This document shows, one piece after another, positions 31,622 through 35,396 of a stretch of DNA of 35,396 bases. The notes under the pieces were generated by a model, which saw nothing but the letters and a program-made list of their open reading frames with translations, had not been told where the DNA came from and ran no database searches. The translations under genes and the position numbers were made by a program. The stretch's first letter is position 1. The number at the start of each line of letters is the position of its first letter. Source of the stretch: Bryobacterales bacterium (GTDB taxonomy: Bacteria > Acidobacteriota > Terriglobia > Bryobacterales > Bryobacteraceae). The stretch is from contig JAFAQY010000009.1 of NCBI GenBank assembly GCA_019261985.1, positions 1-35,396 on the forward strand, in the 5' to 3' direction.

Positions 31622-34117
31622 ATGCCTTATCTAAAGCTCTTTTCGCGCCTCATCCTACGCCCCCTTTGCCGCGAACGTCTGCGCACCGCGCTGACCGTCG
31701 CGGCGGTCGCCATAGGCGTAGCAGCGGTGCTGGCGATTGAGCTCGCGGGCGAGGCCGCCGCGGGATCGTTCCATTCTTCCATGGAAACGCTCATCGGCCG
31801 GGCGGATTTCGAGGTCACCGCCGCGGGAGGTCTCGCGCCGGATGTGCTTACCCGCCTCGCGACGCTTCCGTATGCTCTCAAGCTCCATCCGCGCATCGAA
31901 GATTATGCGGTACTGCCGAACTCCAATCGGTCCGTGCCCTTATTAGGCCTGGACCTCGTCGGCGAATCGCAGCGTGAAGACGCCAACCTCCAAATTCCGG
32001 AAGGCGATTCGATTTTCGTTGGGCGCGACCTCGGATACAAAACGGGTGATCGCGTAAATCTCGCTGTGAACGATTCGGTTTGCGACTGCACTGTCCGGGG
32101 CGCGCTCGGCGAAAACTCCGGCGACACCATAGTCATGGATTTGGCCGCGGCGAACCGCCTTCTTCGCCGCAACGGCGCTCTCGATCGCATCTTGATCGAA
32201 ACGCCCGCCGGGCGCTCTACCAGCGAATGGGAGGCGCTGCTCCGCCAAGCGTTGCCCGAGGGAACCGCGCTGGAGCGCGAAGGCGCGCGCACCGAAGAAA
32301 ACCGAAAAATGCTGGCCGCATTTCGCTGGAATCTGCGCGTGCTCAGTTATATTTCACTCGCGGTCGGCGCATTTCTCATCTACAACACGATTTCCGTTTC
32401 GGTGGTGCGCAGGCGCGTCGAAATCGGAATCGTACGCGCGCTGGGAGCGACCCGCCCGGCCGTCATTGCGGCCTTCCTAAGCGAAGCAGCGCTGCTGGGT
32501 CTGATCGGCGGAGCGGCGGGGATCGCGCTCGGACGATTTATGGCGGAAGGTGCGCTGAAAATGGTCGCGTCCACGGTGGAATCCCTGTACGTCAGCAGCC
32601 GGCCGGCGGCGATTGCGCTGGGATGGAATATGATCGCGCTGGCGCTCGCCATCGGCGTGCTGGTCTCTATCATCTCCGCGCTTCTGCCCGCGTGGGAAGC
32701 ATCGCAGGTCGCGCCCGCGGAAGCTATGGGCCGAGCCAGGCGCGAGCACGAAGCGCGAACGCATCGCGGCCGTAATCTGGTGCTCGCGTCGCTGCTCGCG
32801 ATCTGCGCCTGGATCTGCTCGCGGCAGGACCCCGTCGGCGGCAAACCGCTCTTCGGCTATCTCTCCGCCGTGCTGATGATCGCGGCCTCGGCGCTCGCGA
32901 TTCCCGCCGTCATCGCCTCCTTGGCCGGCGCTGCTTCGGCGGCGACGCGCCGGCTGTTTGGAGTGGAGGCCCTGCTTGCGAGCCGCAGTCTGGCTGCATC
33001 TCTGCGCCGCACCTCCGTCCTTGCAGGTGCGCTCTCCACTGCCATTGCGATGCTCGCCGCTGTAGGCATCATGGTCGGCAGCTTCCGCGAAACCGTCGTG
33101 GAATGGATGGGCGACCGTATTCAAGCCGACTATTACCTGCGCCCCGCCGTTCCCGCCAGCCCCGATCGTCATCCTACGCTCATGCCCGATATTGCGGACA
33201 GGCTGCGGCGACTGCCGGAGGTTGCTGCCGTGGACCAGCTTCGCTCCTATGAAATCCCCTATGATGGCTTGCCCGCCACGCTTTCCGCCGCGGACGTGCG
33301 GATCGCGGGGCGATACGGTACGCGCGGCTTCTTGTCCGGCCGCAATCCCGGCGCGATTCTCGAACAGCTCGTTGGCCGCGACGCTGTCGCCGTAAGCGAA
33401 CCGTTTGCAAACAAGCACCACGTAAAGGCCGGAGACACTTTAACGTTGACGCTTGCCGGCAGGAGAGCATCGTTCCGGGTAATCGATGTGTATTACGACT
33501 ACTCAAGCGAGCGCGGCGCAATTTTCATGGATCGCGGCACGCTGCTCAAATACTTGCCCGATCCCGCCCCATCGAATATAGCCGTCTATCTCAAGCCGGG
33601 ATTACGCCTCGACGATGCCCGCCCCGCGATCGAAGCCGCGCTGGGCGGCAGCCGCGCCATCGTCGCATCCAACCGCTCGCTTCGCGAAGAGGGCATCCGC
33701 GTATTCGACCGCACGTTCGCCATTACCTATGCCCTCGAAGCTGTAGCTGTTTTCGTCGCCGTGATGGGTGTCGCCGGAGCGCTGCTGGCGCTGGTGATCG
33801 ACCGCCGCCGCGAGTTCGGCTTGCTGCGTTTCCTCGGCGGAGACGATTCGCAGCTTCGCCGGATGATTTTGTTCGAGGCCGGCTTCCTCGGATTGCTCGC
33901 GAATGCGGCCGGAATCGTCCTGGGATTCTTCCTATCGCTGGTTTTGATCTATGTCATCAACAAACAATCTTTCGGATGGACCATTCAGTTTCACTGGCCC
34001 ATAGCCGTTTTGCTTCCCGCGCTTTCGATTGTTTATGCGGCAACTGTTGTCGCCGCCTTTTACCCCGCGCGAGTCGCCACCCGCTTGATTCCGATAGATG
34101 TGATCCATGAAGACTAA
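31622..34117 (+). CDS. FtsX-like ABC permease, fused double module (AttFG-like)
   Basis: An 831-residue protein with two FtsX/MacB-type halves. The N-terminal helix at 21-40 is followed by a periplasmic domain, then FtsX helices around 240-365 (LIYNTISVSVVRRRVEIGIV with the RALGATR coupling loop). The second half starts with helices near 385-435 and SLRRTSVLAGALSTAIAMLA, has another periplasmic region (about 500-690) and ends with helices 700-825 (RRREFGLLRFLGGDDSQL). Two complete permease modules in one chain mean that one copy could pair with two ATPase subunits. It lies 12 nt after the toxin remnant, and its end overlaps the AttH-like gene by 11 nt. The exported substrate is unknown. Confidence 0.85.
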   Translation: MPYLKLFSRLILRPLCRERLRTALTVAAVAIGVAAVLAIELAGEAAAGSFHSSMETLIGRADFEVTAAGGLAPDVLTRLATLPYALKLHPRIEDYAVLPNSNRSVPLLGLDLVGESQREDANLQIPEGDSIFVGRDLGYKTGDRVNLAVNDSVCDCTVRGALGENSGDTIVMDLAAANRLLRRNGALDRILIETPAGRSTSEWEALLRQALPEGTALEREGARTEENRKMLAAFRWNLRVLSYISLAVGAFLIYNTISVSVVRRRVEIGIVRALGATRPAVIAAFLSEAALLGLIGGAAGIALGRFMAEGALKMVASTVESLYVSSRPAAIALGWNMIALALAIGVLVSIISALLPAWEASQVAPAEAMGRARREHEARTHRGRNLVLASLLAICAWICSRQDPVGGKPLFGYLSAVLMIAASALAIPAVIASLAGAASAATRRLFGVEALLASRSLAASLRRTSVLAGALSTAIAMLAAVGIMVGSFRETVVEWMGDRIQADYYLRPAVPASPDRHPTLMPDIADRLRRLPEVAAVDQLRSYEIPYDGLPATLSAADVRIAGRYGTRGFLSGRNPGAILEQLVGRDAVAVSEPFANKHHVKAGDTLTLTLAGRRASFRVIDVYYDYSSERGAIFMDRGTLLKYLPDPAPSNIAVYLKPGLRLDDARPAIEAALGGSRAIVASNRSLREEGIRVFDRTFAITYALEAVAVFVAVMGVAGALLALVIDRRREFGLLRFLGGDDSQLRRMILFEAGFLGLLANAAGIVLGFFLSLVLIYVINKQSFGWTIQFHWPIAVLLPALSIVYAATVVAAFYPARVATRLIPIDVIHED

Positions 34118-35165
34118 ACTGATGGCCGGCGCGCTCGCGTTGTATCGCCTTGCTCTGCCCGGCTATCATTACGACTTCCCGCGCGATCACTTCAACCATC
34201 CGGATTATCGAACCGAGTGGTGGTATTACACCGGCAATCTTCACACCGAAGGCGGCCAGCGCTTCGGCTTCGAGCTTACTTTTTTCCGGCAAGCGGTGGA
34301 CCGCCGCGCCACCCCGCCCTCGGTATGGGACGTTCGCGATGTGTGGATGGCGCATCTGGCTTTGAGCGATATCGACGGGCGGCGCTTTTTCCATACGGAG
34401 CGCTTGAACCGCGCCGGCGCTGGTCTGGCGGGCTCGGATTCGGAACAGCGGCGTGTGTGGAATGGAAACTGGCGAGCCCAATGGCTGGACGCAAGCACTC
34501 AGCAACTCGAGGCCGTGGCGGATAACTTCTCCTTCCACTTGACCTCGAAATCCGCGAAGGCCCCCGTGATCCATGGAAAAAATGGAATCAGCCAAAAAGC
34601 TGAAGGCGAGGGCAAAGCGTCGCATTACATTTCGCTAACCCGTCTGAACACAACCGGCGTTATCGAATTGGAGGGGCGGAAATACGAAGTCGAAGGCCTG
34701 AGCTGGATGGACCATGAATTTTTCACGTACCAACTCGATGCAGCCCAAAGCGGATGGGACTGGTTCAGCCTGCAGTGCGCGGACGGTTCCGAAATCATGC
34801 TGCTCCGGCTAAGGCGCAAAGACGGATCGATGGATCCGTACTCCGCCGGAACATATATCGATCCGCAAGGCCGCGGCAGATTCCTCTCGGTGAACGAATT
34901 CTCGCTCACTCCCGGTAAGGCATGGACAAGTTCGGCGACGCATGCGTCGTATCCGATCGAATGGAGCATTCGCATTCCATCGCTAAGCATGGATGCAGCG
35001 TTAACCACGCGCCTGCCCCAGCAGGAACTCGCCGGTAATCAAGCCGCCCCGCCCTACTGGGAAGGAGCGGTAGACGTAATCGGCACGAAACAAGGCAACT
35101 CCCTGATCGCCTCAGGCTACCTGGAGATGACCGGCTATTCCGGCAACCCCCCCTTGGCATATTAA
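34107..35165 (+). CDS. AttH/CrtC-like lipocalin-domain protein
   Basis: A 352-residue protein of the AttH/carotenoid-1,2-hydratase-like group with two lipocalin-type barrels. The hallmark TEWWYYTGNL appears at about 36-45, VDRRATPPSVWDVRDVWMAH in the first domain, and VEGLSWMDHEFFTYQL with the WMDHE motif in the second. It is encoded directly downstream of the permease with an 11-nt overlap, as in att operons. AttH proteins act outside the cytoplasm with the ABC transporter; they may bind a lipid or polyisoprenoid, but the substrate is unproven. The N-terminal hydrophobic stretch is short, so export is not certain. Confidence 0.88.
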   Translation: MKTKLMAGALALYRLALPGYHYDFPRDHFNHPDYRTEWWYYTGNLHTEGGQRFGFELTFFRQAVDRRATPPSVWDVRDVWMAHLALSDIDGRRFFHTERLNRAGAGLAGSDSEQRRVWNGNWRAQWLDASTQQLEAVADNFSFHLTSKSAKAPVIHGKNGISQKAEGEGKASHYISLTRLNTTGVIELEGRKYEVEGLSWMDHEFFTYQLDAAQSGWDWFSLQCADGSEIMLLRLRRKDGSMDPYSAGTYIDPQGRGRFLSVNEFSLTPGKAWTSSATHASYPIEWSIRIPSLSMDAALTTRLPQQELAGNQAAPPYWEGAVDVIGTKQGNSLIASGYLEMTGYSGNPPLAY

Positions 35166-35305
35166 GTGGGGCAGGATGCCATCCTGCGCGCGGTTGCCAA
35201 CCGCGCTGGCCGAGTTTAACAAGAGCGCCGGGCCATGTCTAAGCATGGATCGAGACGCGCCAAGGCGGGTTGAGCAACCCGCCGCAGGGTAACACCCCGC
35301 CCCAC
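35166..35305. repeat. dispersed palindromic repeat, copy 8 (full, both termini)
   Basis: A 140-nt element beginning GTGGGGCAGGATGCCATCC right after the AttH-like stop and ending CCCCGCCCCAC. It contains the hairpins GCAGGATGCCATCCTGC, GCGCGGTTGCCAACCGCGC and GCGGGTTGAGCAACCCGC. The inverted ends show that the basic element is a palindrome made of two hairpin-bearing halves joined by a spacer. Confidence 0.75.
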
Positions 35306-35325
35306 GAAAGCCAGCATCGGAGCTA

Positions 35326-35396
35326 GTCGGGCAGGATGCCAATCCTGCGCGCGGTTGCCAACCGCGCTGGCCGAGTTTCACAAGAGCGCGGGTCAT
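35326..35396. repeat. dispersed palindromic repeat, copy 9, cut by the window end
   Basis: A near-exact direct repeat of the left half of copy 8, offset by about 160 nt: from GGGCAGGATGCC to CAAGAGCGC only a few bases differ, including one inserted A (GCCAATCC) and TTTCAC in place of TTTAAC. The similarity extends into the spacer (GGCCGAGTTT...), so the two copies arose from one another. The right half lies outside the window. Confidence 0.7.

Noticed and set aside
32477-33421. 314-residue minus-strand open frame inside the permease gene
   Set aside because: It is the antisense shadow of a GC-rich gene; the plus-strand permease has clear family motifs over the same bases.
264-35396. Repeats as a CRISPR array
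   Set aside because: Copies are kilobases apart, palindromic and without regular spacers; no cas genes are present.

Overview
The window reads like an Acidobacteriota genome, most probably the Bryobacterales/'Candidatus Solibacter' type. This is inference from gene content, not from a marker-gene tree. The supporting features are high GC content, many Tat- or Sec-exported enzymes, PQQ dehydrogenase paired with a cytochrome, M13 peptidase, a Tat ferritin-like protein, LigW/ACMSD-type amidohydrolases, and a dispersed family of short palindromic elements with GTGGGGCAGG ends at gene borders. I see no rRNA, tRNA, prophage, transposase or CRISPR array.

Layout. 1-5.4 kb: pyrD and ridA; a minus-strand ECF sigma gene with a region-4 frameshift, coupled to a small membrane (anti-sigma-like) gene; a divergent membrane protein; an orphan sensor kinase; and infC without rpmI/rplT. 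5.4-12.3 kb: a GT-C-like membrane protein, a LigW-like decarboxylase, an alpha/beta-hydrolase remnant, an MBL-fold protein with half its metal site replaced, a GNAT, and an AMP-ligase/ACP/PlsC fusion. 12.4-17.9 kb: a tight plus-strand operon of MBOAT acyltransferase, two SGNH hydrolases, a 46-residue zinc-ribbon protein encoded in another frame, and an SH3-like lipoprotein, probably a cell-surface O-acylation cassette. 17.9-21.5 kb: PQQ dehydrogenase, a di-haem cytochrome with one CX4CH motif, and a Tat-exported amidohydrolase.

21.5-25.3 kb: an ABC exporter fused to a cyclic-nucleotide-binding-like domain, divergent from the most unusual gene of the window, an ATP-grasp ligase (D-Ala-D-Ala ligase-like) fused to a SET methyltransferase domain. 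Its last 30 residues are encoded by one of the palindromic repeats. 25.4-29.4 kb: ferritin-like protein, M13 peptidase and a small secreted protein. 29.5-35.2 kb: a secreted HExxH protein and an AttE-AttFG-AttH type export/lipocalin operon. That operon is interrupted between ATPase and permease by a UPF0175/DUF3368 toxin-antitoxin pair, both genes of which are frameshifted. The window ends in a tandem pair of the palindromic repeats.

Functional themes are export and modification of envelope material (MBOAT/SGNH, ABC exporters, Att, acyl-ACP/PlsC) and periplasmic oxidation of alcohols or aromatic compounds (PQQ dehydrogenase, cytochrome, decarboxylase-type amidohydrolases). All calls come from reading the sequence; no database search was run.
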